From positions 1,699,501 to 1,763,500 of the forward strand of contig JACAAK010000010.1 of the NCBI GenBank assembly GCA_025093985.1: DNA of 64,000 bases. Direction: 5' to 3'. Numbering within the stretch: the first letter of the stretch is position 1; every line of letters begins with the position of its first letter. Below the pieces are notes generated by a model that was not told the origin of the DNA, searched no databases, and saw only the letters and a list, made by a program, of their open reading frames with translations. Shown in pieces: positions 1 through 10,906 of this stretch. The translations under genes and the position numbers were made by a program. The stretch is from Calvatia gigantea. Its lineage: Eukaryota > Basidiomycota > Agaricomycetes > Agaricales > Lycoperdaceae.

Positions 1-1670
1 TACCTTATATTCTCACCATTGGACTTCTATCTACTTGTCTCTCTTTTTTATTGACTTGTATCCTCTTCTTTTCTTATTCATTACTCAACTCCTATGACTC
101 CTTAGATTACCAATTAACCTGTAGTAGTCTCTCATTGACTCATACCCCTTTATTATATAATTACTTATCTCCCATTCATAGCTAGTATATAACCTTAAGT
201 AGTACCTCTGTATTACCTTAGGTTATTCTAGTAACAAGCTTCCTTGTTGGATTTACAAACACAGTCTGATGCCAAAAGCAGACCCATAACAGGTGAACAT
301 GAGGACGATGGATCAATTAGGGATGGAAGGACAATGGGGTGGTGTGTCTTGGTGGACACACTACATGGTTTTTAGACATATGAAAACATCCCCCTACTAG
401 ATGTATGACCCTTTATCTTTTATGCTTAAATACAACAGCTTCATAGTAGTTAGTCCCTCAGTTCTCGTGCATATAACAAGTGACTGAGGTGAGCATCATT
501 AGCTTTAATAATCATTACATATACTCATGTATCATAGACTTAGTGTTTCTTACAGGTAATATTATTATAGTTCTCGTGTGTATAACAAGTGACTGAGACT
601 TAGTGTTTCTTACATTCCTTATCTTCACTCATCTGCTACAAGGATAACAACTTTGGGGACCACAGAGGCATTTAACTCAGACTTCTCAGACAAGTATGCA
701 CCTTCTTCCTGAGTGAAGGATGATCTGTAGTCTGCACAGAAGTCATTGAGACTTGCCAATTCTCCCAAGCTATAGCATTAAACCTCTCCCTGAGTGGAGA
801 CAATCTGGGCTTAGTTGTGAAGTAAGGTAGCACATGTAACATATTCTTATTGGAGCCGCTCCAGCATAGTCAGTCCTCAAGATAAAATTCTACAAAAAAT
901 ATACATGTTTACTCAAGACAAATCAACATGTATGTACAAAGTTTCAACAGGAAATACTGGGTGTGGAAGGAATAAGAGTGTAAATAGCCAAAAAGGTGGC
1001 CATAGGTTGAACAATGATAGTAAGAACTTCAATATTTTCAAACACCAAAGGTGGTGTTTGTCACACATTCAACATCACACTTACAAAGCATACTTCACAC
1101 AGACACCAAAGTGTAGTCAGCAAGTTACATAGCCAACCAGACAATGAATTGCAGACTTGTATCACTTCATGAACCTTCTAAAGATTTCCTTACACAGCAT
1201 ATTTCAGTCTTTATTAGGCAACATGCACAGCCACTTTGTAGTTGTGATGTTAAGTCTGTATCACATTCAAAATAATTCATTTTCACCTCTTTGTAAGCCC
1301 TTGATTCCCTCTCCACAAAAGCCTTGTTATTTCCTGGTGATTTTTGTAAGTTATGAATGTGTCTAGATGTTCCAGGAAGAGCACATTGTCAAGAGAGGAG
1401 GATGTAGATTCTGGTGGGTTAGATGTGGACTCGGTGAGGGTTATGTGGATGTGGCATTGTAGTTCGGGATAACCTAAAAGGCAACCAAGGTATTTTTAAC
1501 ATCAGCAGAATTCAGTTTCTTTCAAAATAACTCATCCGTATGATTGCCCCATCGTAAATTGATTCAGATCATAATGAAGCATGCAATCTCAGTGGTACAA
1601 GCGCTGACTACTGATGTACGTGCAAGAGGAATGGAAGAAATGTGAGGAGCATGCAGCGTAGGAATACTCT
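1..1670. other. AT-rich stretch without a gene
   Basis: No convincing coding frame is seen on either strand; the short open frames (for example at 905-1132 and 1157-1366, plus) have no recognisable domain and no splice-compatible continuation. The first 250 bases are pyrimidine-rich on the plus strand. The only structure noted is the small direct repeat at 461-614. Confidence 0.6.
461..614. repeat. Short imperfect direct repeats
   Basis: A block beginning GTTCTCGTG, followed by TATAACAAGTGACTGAG, occurs at 461-488 and again at 570-597 with two differences. A second motif, AGACTTAGTGTTTCTTACA, occurs at 536-554 and 596-614. The blocks interleave, suggesting a roughly 60-109 bp local duplication. 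No coding or mobile-element feature is attached. Confidence 0.7.
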
Positions 1671-1754
1671 TTCAGCCACAATAACTAGTTATATACCCCT
1701 TCCCCCTGGCGAGCGTCCAGAAACTGTAAAACAAATGTTGTGAGCTCCATGTCG

Positions 1755-3470
1755 TCAACGGGTACAAAATCTCCCACTCACCTCTATCAGAAGACTTTCC
1801 ACAAATCGGTAATCGACCGCAATGTCGAACCGCGCCCTCATGGCTTTCTGGAAGGCCGAACCTTCCCTTGGTTGTGAGTATGAAGACTCTCCGCGTTCGC
1901 CCGGTGTTCCTTTGAATTTCAGAAGGTCTTGGACCGTCTTCCCTGTGTAGCGATCCTGAGGGTGTTTCTTCCAGCACCCCAACATCATCTCCCATATCCA
2001 ACCCTCGAATTCGGCGCAAATGAGAGTGTCCCCCGTTTCTGGTCGACACGGCACTTCTCCTCCAATGAGAGCCAATACAATTTCGGTTGTTGATCTGCGA
2101 TGATAAAATGGACGTTTTCCTGTGAAAATCTTCTCGATGATTAGGCATCAACAGGTGGTCAAGAGACAGTCACGTACTTCGTAGCATACACAGCCAAATG
2201 ACCATATATCAGACTCTTTTGTCGGCTTGCGAGGAGAGGTAGCCGCAGAAAGCAGCTCAGGTGCCATCCAGTTCGTGGTGCCTCCTGTGGATGATTGACC
2301 AGAGCCAGTTGCTACAGTCATTGTGGTGGACGATAGGCCAAAATCGGCGATCAGTGCCCGTCCGTCGTCCGATACCAGAATATTTTCCTGCATGCAGTCA
2401 TTAATCTCTTTCGTTTGGTTGAGACTGCAGCACAGACATACCGCTTTCAGGTCACCATGAACTATTTCCGATTCGTGCAAATACGTTAGGCCGTCGATGA
2501 CCCCCTGGACCTACAAGAAGGCTAAGACTATCATGGAGAGTTAAGCAGGTGTGGAAAGACCATTCACGAGAGGTACCCAAGAAGTTTTCGGGGAATCTCC
2601 GAGATACTGTCGCAGGTTCCCGTTTTTCATCCATGGAGAAATGAGAGAGATTCTTTGCATAGAATTCTCGAGAACATGGACTCCATAGAAGGGTAACACA
2701 TTCTTGTGTGATGCGTGGGACCATAGTACGATTTCGTTAGCATGTTTCTGTGGGATAAAAAGTACCAAAGGCAACAGTGCTTTAGTGCTCCCAACTGGGT
2801 CACAGAGTGTGAAGGAAAGCTCACTCGCAATATACTAGCGCTGTGGCAGCCGTTGCGAAGCACCTTGCAGCAGACCGTCTGGCCTTCGTATTTCCCCTTG
2901 AATACATCACCGAAACCACCTGCATGAGTGGGCTGGACATCCATGTGGATTCCCTCGAGTACATAACATCTTGGATATACTTCAGCCGATTTTGCAAGTT
3001 CGCAGAACAGGCGTAAAACGTTCGGCCTGTCGTTTTGCTTGAGTATACCTGGATCATGAAGGGTCTAGCGGATGTGACAGTCGGCTGCTGCCAGTATGAT
3101 ATCCGATGAGTGAACATTACGGTATTCAAGTAATCAGCCACCGCCTGTGCTCTGACGCGAACACTCTCACCATTCGAAAAAGCACCACAGAAGGCTATCC
3201 GATAATCCTTGCTTCGCGCAATTTCCGAAATTAAGCCAGAGAGGTGTCGCTGCAGGTTTTCCGAGATCCCACCGACCTTTGTGGGGTCACCATCGTTCCC
3301 TGGAGCAGGCGGTGGACTTTGGGGGGGTGCGAAGATAGGGACCTTATTCGGAAAGGAGGTCGAGGTGCTCGCGTGGAGGGCGTTCGTCGAGACTTCAAGC
3401 GAAATCGATTTGACGGACCCGGGTTCAAGTTTACGTGGCGAGTACCGAACCTGCTACGCAGGCGTGCCCT
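1755..3470 (-). CDS. TKL-like protein kinase with N-terminal extension (spliced)
   Basis: A protein kinase of the tyrosine-kinase-like type expanded in Agaricomycetes, split by several introns. Seen in order on the minus strand: a glycine loop (GGFGDVFKGKYEG, near 2900), the lysine strand (VCCKVLR), an alpha-C segment (HANEIVLW), the hinge region, the catalytic loop HGDLKA/ENILV interrupted by an intron after the alanine (near 2443-2392), the DFGL magnesium motif (near 2345), an APE-like MAPELL (near 2265) and a C-lobe ending LLKFKG (near 1900). Key residues K, E, D and D are all present, so the domain could be active. Upstream, an open frame from about 3470 to 2960 has a Ser/Pro-rich part and a conserved-looking part (SEIARSKDYRIAF) with no known domain. 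The true start and first exon were not found, and the frame changes between the N-terminal segment and the glycine loop near 2950, so an intron or a small indel must lie there. Confidence 0.8.
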
Positions 3471-3557
3471 AACGCCCCCGCCTGATTGAACATTCACCTT
3501 TTCAGGAATCTATCGTCGTGATGAATCATAGGAATTAGAACTATCAGGGAGTGATAG

Positions 3558-4495
3558 CTAATTAAAAGAACCCACAGAGCCCAAAACATGGGACCATTGC
3601 TCCCGTATTTTGTTCAAGTTCGCCTTAGCCTCGTTGAGCGTTTTCTGGAGGCCTAGATCCCCGACACCATCCCTTGTAGATAGTTTTGCCTTCTTGACGA
3701 TACGTTGGAGCCGGCGATCAACCTCCTCGAGTATTTTAATGACACTGATATACCGACCAAGCACGAACTGGCCAGCAGCGGTGTCCGCCAGAAATTTCCT
3801 TTGATCCACCATCTCTCGTTGAATCTCCAGCGGCATTTGGATCATAGAAAGTGAGTCGATTATCTTCCACGCAGAGGCGAAAGTATGTTCGAATCGTAAT
3901 ATCTGTGATCCGCCTTGAAGAAAGAGTCTCCAGTAATTGTCGCGCAGTTCTTCCTCATTCTTGATACCTTCGTTGACGTCCTCAAGTTGATCCGAGTGTG
4001 TCGTTATTAATGTGACGTTGGAAAGAGCGTCACTGCCACATAACTTCTGGAATAAGTCCAAGTTTCGGAGAAGCGCCCGACATGCAATTGTTGGTAATGC
4101 AATGAAGGTACAGAATACCGGATAGTTTGATGCCAGCTTTGTATCTGCTATGATGCATTAACAAACCCGGTTGTAGAGTAGAATAGAAAACGATTTCGAA
4201 CGTGTCCTGCAACCATTTTGCTATCCCTTCCAAGGCCTCAGCATCTGACCTCCGGGTATCAAATGCTGGTATTTCTACGAAAAGAATGTCGGAGTTTCGC
4301 GATGGGTTATAACACTGAGCAACTTGTATCTCCTGTGTACAAGGGGCCAACGAATGGCCAATCTGGATATGATCTGCGCCGGTCGCGATCTTGATGAACT
4401 GAACAGCAGTCAAAGAGGGGAAACAAGGGTAAAAGTATTCGTGAACGACCTACTGTGCTCTTGCCAGTGCCGGAAGGGCCCACAACACTGGACAT
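3558..4495 (-). CDS. AIG1-like P-loop GTPase, frame interrupted
   Basis: A G-domain protein of the kind common in Agaricomycetes. Exon 1 (4495-4454) carries the P-loop GPSGTGKST, which reads through an intron (4453-4399) into FIKIATGADHIQIGHSL. Exon 2 (4398-4202) contains the G3-like IPAFD. After an intron (4201-4145) comes YKAGIKLSGILYLH, then the G4-like TTHSD and an alpha-helical C-terminus ending at 3558. Between SGAS and RNLDLFQKLCG, at about 4066-4071, the frame shifts by one base, best explained by one extra nucleotide. Two positions that are usually arginine in this family are cysteine (LHCITNNC), which would follow from CGC to TGC changes. The gene may therefore be a decaying copy or contain an assembly error. 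The start is uncertain: a TGA lies upstream in frame, so an additional upstream exon is possible. The cellular role of this family in fungi is not established. Confidence 0.7.
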
Positions 4496-5208
4496 AAAGT
4501 CTGTTAGCTTGGGCCATGATGAGTAGCCTTCGCTCGATGCTCACGCAACAACCGATACAACCCTCGAAATCTAAACGTCACCGCCCTGCGGTGTGGGATG
4601 AACGGTTTGGCAGGCGCTATAAAAAACCGATTGTCCGCTCAGTGAGTGGTATACAGACAAAAGGTAAGTCAATCTAGAATATCAGTCAGGGATATACTCG
4701 TTTAAGACAATGTACACACGGATGGCTCCGACACGTTGGGAGAATGCTGGGAGAGACCAAGATGTGGGATCGGTATGGGGGATAGTGTGCCAAATCTGCT
4801 TGGTTGCTGTTAGAGGAACGTGGACAACATGCGTTGGGGGCTCGTGGTGTCTGTGAATGAAACCCTGTCACACCCACCTGCTTTACTGTAGCTGTACCGG
4901 AACTGGACCTGTTCAGCCACAGAATCTCGCGCCAGCGGAGTCTTCTCTTGGGTCACCCACGCCAAACAACGACTTGGCGCGCTATTCAGCGACGTATCGT
5001 CTTATCTAAAGGATAGCAGGGACACAATAAAATGCGGCCCTTATCAAAGGACAAGCGCAGCCGTCGGGCAGTTACAGTCAGATCTTCAGGGAATATCCAC
5101 TTTGCCCGGCTTTCTAAAATCATGGCCTTTAGTTGAGAACATCAGCGAAGAGGTAATATGCACTACAAGTTCGTAAGATTTCAAGGTAAGTAACGAAGGA
5201 AATCCCAA
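4496..5208. other. Intergenic, nothing recognised
   Basis: About 700 bases between the GTPase 5' end and the STN1 3' end. Only short frames with no domain or splice continuity are present. It presumably holds the GTPase promoter and the STN1 3' untranslated region. Confidence 0.6.
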
Positions 5209-7223
5209 TCATTCCGTCAAGAGCCACTTGTCCTGTCCGACACACCACACCAGGCTTTCCCGCTCCATATACTCCAGGGATGCAGCAATATTCCATTCCC
5301 CAATAAATGCCCATCTATCGTCACGTCTCAAATGACCCAGAATCTCCTCCTTTGTTGACCCCCCAATAAGCTCATTCCGCCTGACAATCTGCCGCCTCGG
5401 CGCCCTTGCAAGCTCATTCAAGGCATTTGTGATAGGACTCGCCAGGACCTCAGGTTTCGTCGACGCATAAGCTTCTTCGTCTGGCTCCGGGTCGGACAGC
5501 TCCAATTCATCGTCATCGCCCAGCATTGAATGAGAGTTACTCGCGTTGCTGAATAGTGTATTGTCCGACGATGCAACCGATGAACTGTACTTCCACAGCT
5601 TGCTTGCATTCGGGTTTCCATAGGTATTTTCTGCTGGACAAGGACGCTTGGGGCCATCCCAGAGGACGACACTTCCTTCGCGTAGCAGTTCACAAACAGC
5701 CCATTGAAACAATCGTTTCTTTTTCTTCGCAAAAACAGCTTTATCTAGTTTGATGCGTTTAACAGATTGTTTTGAAGATGTCGATGCTGCTTCACGTGCT
5801 TTCTTGTCTTCCTCGCGAGCACGGTATTTCACGACACGTTTAGCCATGAGAGACAACTCCGGAACTCGCCGAAGGTACGAGAGTGTGAATCCTTTGTACG
5901 CATTGCTAGTGCTTGTGCTGGTACGAGAGGACGAAGGCCGAGGAGTTACATCGTCCTCGACGCGAGGTGTACGACCGTCACTGCCATATCTTCGTGGTTT
6001 AGTTGGCGTGTCCAGAATCTGCGACGTGTATTTCCGTGGCGGCAAGTAGATATCCAGGTCGTCGTCATCGTCATCGTCAGTTTCAATCAAATCTTCAGGT
6101 GCGTTGTCGATGAAATGTTTGACGTATAGCAAGAAAGCAGTAGCAGTAAGGTTATGTGAATGCAAACGCGACGGATGCCGTAGTTTAGGTGGAGACTGGT
6201 CATGCAAAACATGTCCTCAGCAATTGTTCCATACGAAGCCCCAATTAAACGGCTCACCTCTGGGTCGAGGGGAGGTTTGATTGGACTAGATGCTACCGTG
6301 ACCGGGCTGGAAAAGACCGTAGAAGAGGTGGGTACTGCGTTTTGCGGTGCGATGTAACCCTTGGATGGCGTTTGAGCACTCTTAGCTTTCATCGGAGATT
6401 TTCTTGGCGTCCCCTGATTGTAGTTTGTGGCTGGGATGACGAATGGGCCTGGACGTGAATATTTCGTCTCGTGCAATTCTCGAACAGCTTTCCAATGGCT
6501 TAGCTGACCCCCGAAAGTTGACATCGCTGGGTATGTTCAGGGTGTCTGAACGGAACCCGATAATAAAAATACTCCTTACATATTTCATCCACCAGCACAA
6601 CTCTAAACTCAAATTTGCGTTGTACCCTCCCAACGACCTTTATGACGCCCCCAATTCGAGTTATAGGCTCGGGAGGTGGCGGTGGCGGGAGAGGTTTTGC
6701 GTATTTGCTCGTCTCTACAGGTCGTGAAGGTTGTCGGTGTATGTGTATACAATCGATAACCGAGGTTCCATCGTCGACTTCAATTGACTTGATCAGGAGA
6801 AGTGTGCAGAAAGATGTGCCACCCGGACGCACCTATATATACAATCTTCTTTTCGAACTCCTGAATACCCACAACAACACCACATATCTCAACCTTGCGG
6901 CAGGGTATACTTCCCAGCCAGTAGAAATCATGACCTATCAGGTTATCAACAAGGTTTTATTTCAAGGAAAACTGAACATTTCGATCGAACTGACCTTCGG
7001 TACTCTCCGACATGGCCATGACATCTCGCACATAACACTTTGCAACCGCAGCAGACGTCAAAGTCCATTCCCATATCTCCTTCGCAGAATGTTTCTGAAT
7101 TGGGTTGTTCAGGTCCTCTCCCTCCGAGCGTCGCTTTCGTTTAGATGGTGATAGTAGGATGCTCCCCGTTCGTTGTAGCGCCTTCCCTGGCTTCGTTGTC
7201 GTGGTAGTTGATGTTTGGCTCAT
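5209..7223 (-). CDS. STN1: CST telomere-capping subunit Stn1
   Basis: Stn1 is the OB-fold subunit of the CST complex (Cdc13/Ctc1-Stn1-Ten1), which protects telomere 3' overhangs and promotes fill-in by DNA polymerase alpha. Five exons give one open frame: 7223-6995, 6934-6833, 6777-6580, 6526-6258, 6195-5209 (594 aa). The N-terminus has WEWTLTSAAVAKCYVRDV, the conserved helix before the OB fold. The OB strands are CRKVEICGVVVGIQ, the strand IVDDGTSVIDC (two residues lie across an intron) and GGVIKVVGRVQRKFEFRVVL. The second half has the fungal Stn1 block PPKLRHPSRLHSH followed by LLYVKHFIDNA, an Asp-rich patch, and a C-terminal winged-helix-like part (QWAVCELLREGSVVLWDG). A proline run (PPPPPP) inside the OB region is a likely loop insertion. 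All four introns (53-62 nt) keep the frame and no lesion is seen. RAD52 lies next to it on the same strand. Confidence 0.9.
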
Positions 7224-7929
7224 TAAATCCTGCAGTTACAAAAGGCTCGTAGATCCTTCCAGAGGAATTGAAGGAGGGTGAAGAACCCCGAGTCACTTGG
7301 AGTGAAGCTCAAGTGACAACTTGACAAGGTGACAAGCGTTCAATTGCCTCCGACCTCGTAGTTGGATTCTGGCGGGGTGACGACTCACGAGCATGCTGCA
7401 CATGACACCCAATTAGTGTTCACGTGATCCCGCACCAGAGTCCACAGGACTGCCCTATGCCCTCAGCAAACGGACTCTTATGTGTAGATCGCACAGGGGG
7501 GACGGCGAAATTCGTTATTATTCTTGCTAATATACAACCAACCAGTCATAACTTCTTCCACTTAAGTAGAATCAAGTTACAGAACCCAGGAGCCGAGACT
7601 TCATGAGCGGTTTATCTCCTCGGGCCACGGGGAAAAAGATGGGTGAGTCATCACAGCTTGAAGGCTTGGCTAATTGTGGCATGGGCTTCAGGTCCCAACC
7701 ACCCCAAGTTTGAGATCAAACGAGAGAGGATAAGCGCAGAACGCGCAGGAGAAACAAGTGCGACGATGAACGGGTGATAGTACAAATGCTGGTGGGATAA
7801 ACAATTATGCATGAGCATAAGAATTAAAAGGCTCTCAAAAGGTCCGTGCATGGCAAAGAAAAATTACAAACAATGCAAAAAAAAGAAAGGCAATATGCCG
7901 GGTGGGCCACGGTTGGTGTGCATGAAAGG
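7224..7929. other. STN1-RAD52 intergenic region
   Basis: Holds the STN1 promoter and the RAD52 3' untranslated region. No open frame with family similarity was found; small plus-strand frames at 7811-8038 are antisense to the RAD52 last exon or to its 3' end. Confidence 0.6.
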
Positions 7930-9999
7930 TCAACGTTTCAGCCGCTTGACATCCCCACCTTGCCCAACTTCGGCAAAAGGTTCTCTTCGCGGAGGTGCGG
8001 CTTGTTGCAGCCCCATGCCGGGCCTTGATGTACGATGACCACTGCCACCCGCCACCGAGCTTCCTGAATTCGACATGACGTCCGCGGGCCTCTTAATACC
8101 AGTGCTACTACCAGCAGTCTGGCCCTGTTGCCCGTTAGTATTATGGGCCTGAAGGGGGTTCTAGGAAGGAAAAGGTTTAATATGCCTTATAATCCACGGG
8201 TTCCAGCACATACTACTCCAGGTGGGAAATGAAACCCACCCACTGATGGCACGGGTGGGCGTTTACCCCCAGGCTCTCCAACGCTTGGGGGTCCAGTGCT
8301 TGAAGCTTCGATTTGATTCTGAATCGACAACGGCTTGTTCAGAGATTGATGGCGTTGTTGCTGTTCAGTCGTATGTTGATTTTGACGGCTAATGACCTGA
8401 GGTTGCCGGGAAGCGGCCTGTCTTTGATCATTTGAAGATGAACTTGAGGAAGTATTTTGGACACGGTCTGTGGGTGTAGATTCTTGGAGGGGAGGCGATG
8501 TAAACAACGGGTTGGTATTTCTGGCTGGGTCAGCATTCAAAATTTCCCATTGCAAACGTTCTACCCTAGTTGCCTTATCGGATTGAGGAACATTGTTCTT
8601 TGGAACCTTAACCGAGGTATCATTGATAGACACACTCCCAACCCTCGTATCTCCATCCGACGGTATAAAACTCTCTTCGTGGTCAATTGGTTGGTCTAGA
8701 TCTGCTTCGGTTTCGATCGGCCGTCCTAGGTCACCCTCCACCACTCCTAACGCAGCAAGGAACTCGTCATCATCCCCAAAATCAAAGCTCTCTTCTGATT
8801 TCACTTTGGCTATGTCCACCTGGTCGCGCTCGGCAGAAGCGGTAGTGGTGGCACCTGAGCCCTGTCGGGAAGTTTCGGCAAACGAGACAGACCTATTTTG
8901 TACTTGTTGCTGTTGCTGTGGTTGAGGGTGTTGGGGATGCCGTATGTTCTCACTTGGAGCACGAGCCGCGGATTGAACGGCGGTGGTGGATACTGGGGAA
9001 ATGTCATTATTGATTGATGACCGCGTGTTCATAGATGGTCGTCTGTTCGATATAGCATCCTTTCTATCGACGGGGACAGACTGAGGAGTCGATGATGATC
9101 CTAATACGGAAGTTGAGGGAGAAGTTGATGCGTCAGGACTGAATGGAAGAATGAGTGGTTTTAGAGTACTTGTCAATTTTATCGAAGATCTGACTTCTTC
9201 TGCGAATTCTGGTCTCCGGTGAAGCTCACTTCTGTCAAATTTGGCCTATGATATGCTCATAAACCCAACTCCCAAGAAGCCACAACGGAAACGCATACCG
9301 GTGGAACCTTCATTTTCACGACTTCCTGGGTATATGCTTTGTCGTAAAGACAGTTTCCCATTAGATTCCCAAAGTTCCTCAAAGCCCGTTTTAGACCATC
9401 TGTGACAGCTTCTTTCTTGCACTAAAACTTAAGTATCAGGGGGGTGAGACTCGTCCTGGATTTAACCGACGCACTTTATCAAGAGCTTGCCCTTTACTCG
9501 GCGAATTTTCAATCATGCCATATCCTACATCCTCGTGGTGAACTCCTTCCCGTAATGTCACTCTGACCACCGCCGTAACCCCTACATTATACCGCCCAGA
9601 CTCGGTACGATCCGTGAAATCTGTGGTCATGCTCATGACATTGGAGCTCCAACCGTTGAATCCAAACACCTCGTTCGCCAAATTGATGATTTTCCAACCC
9701 TCCGCATACGTCAACTTCTGACCTCCTCTTGGCCCGGGTCTCTGGGAAACGTATTCCGGCCCAAGCTTTTGGTCGAGTTTGACTTGTAAAGTCGCGATCC
9801 TCATAGCCGTTTCTTCTGACATGCTCTCATTTGCAAATGGCGTTGGAATAAACGGCAGCTGAGTTCCAGAGAAAGTAAACGAAGGCATTGTTCCGTGCAT
9901 CGTTGGGTTGAATGGCATAGATCCAGATGTCATAATAGATGAGTCTCTTCCTGGATTCGCGTGATACGATAGCAAGTGGCCGCTGAATGCACTAGCCAT
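7930..9999 (-). CDS. RAD52: DNA recombination and repair protein Rad52
   Basis: Rad52 anneals single strands and loads Rad51 during homologous recombination. Four exons: 9999-9475, 9421-9299, 9245-8217, 8160-7930 (635 aa). The N-terminal annealing domain is unmistakable: [57 protein letters not shown], then across introns [18 protein letters not shown] and [15 protein letters not shown]. The long C-terminal half is low-complexity (Ser, Gln, Pro) with acidic patches, as expected for the RPA- and Rad51-binding region, and ends in GGDVKRLKR followed by TGA. The last exon matters: without the intron at 8216-8161 the frame would stop at 8187 and lose about 75 residues. The start chosen is the ATG at 9999; the frame stays open upstream to about 10095 but without an ATG, so an upstream exon is possible. 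No lesion is seen. Confidence 0.93.
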
Positions 10000-10906
10000 G
10001 AACAAACTGCTATCTCTTTCAAGTGTAATAGAGGCGATGTCGCGATTGTTGTAAGTATCCGAGCGTATGTATGACGGGCTGAGAGGACGGAGCAAAACTA
10101 TCCAGCGGCACCGAATCCGACCAAACGTTTAACGCACACAAGTCACGCATCTCGAAATCTATGTCACGTGATTACAACAAGATCTCGTCAGGCTTTCATC
10201 CCCTAAGCCCTTTATGACATATGTCTGTTCTCGGTTTAAGCTTAAGTTTCTTTCTCTTACCAACTAGCGTCCTGTTGCTTGTGACTTTAACTCACTGTAG
10301 GATCATTCGGATCTCCATAAAAATGCTATGGGTTCCCAATGTTTTGGAACGCAACCCCAAAAGGGAGGAACCCATCAACGAACAGGAAGTGAAGAGGATT
10401 TAATCCGACCATATTCGGATCTCAGGCAAATCACTCCCGAATCCCAGTACCTGAGCTTTTCCTGTCTCCATGCGACGGATGGCCATTTCTTCCCTTCTCC
10501 GATCCTTATGGACGGCAGGAGATTGGGTCTCCCTCCCTTGACCAATATCAATAGTCACCGATAGTTCACACAGGTCAAACTCCTTATGCTAATTCAACTG
10601 CGTGAGTAATCCCATCACCCACGCACGGCATAACCTAGTGCTTCCCACAGTGCAACCGACACGCAGGATCCTCCACCCCGTTCAACACACCCGGCAGCAA
10701 ATAGGCTTCAAAGCAAACAGTGATTGTTACTCAAGTGATCACCCCCGATCTTCCGTTGACTCAAACTTATTTCCACCACGGACACACACTATTTTGCGCG
10801 ATGAAACCATCATTTCTCTTATATAGGACGGGCGCTGCCTTGAATCCTGTCATCACCAAACTCCCAATCGTAGCCAAACCCGCCACTCATATCCACTCAT
10901 ACCTTA
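10000..10906. other. Divergent intergenic region RAD52 / S9 peptidase
   Basis: About 900 bases between two divergent starts. It contains CACGTG at about 10165-10170, an E-box-like site. Short plus-strand frames at 10221-10826 have no domain; they could include a 5' exon of the peptidase but nothing supports that. Confidence 0.5.

Noticed and set aside
1672..2151. 159-codon minus-strand frame
   Set aside because: Overlaps the kinase C-lobe exon in another frame; the kinase frame has recognisable motifs.
9436..10095. RAD52 start at the far upstream end of the open frame (10095)
   Set aside because: The frame there opens with a TTG, not ATG; the first ATG with good continuation is at 9999.
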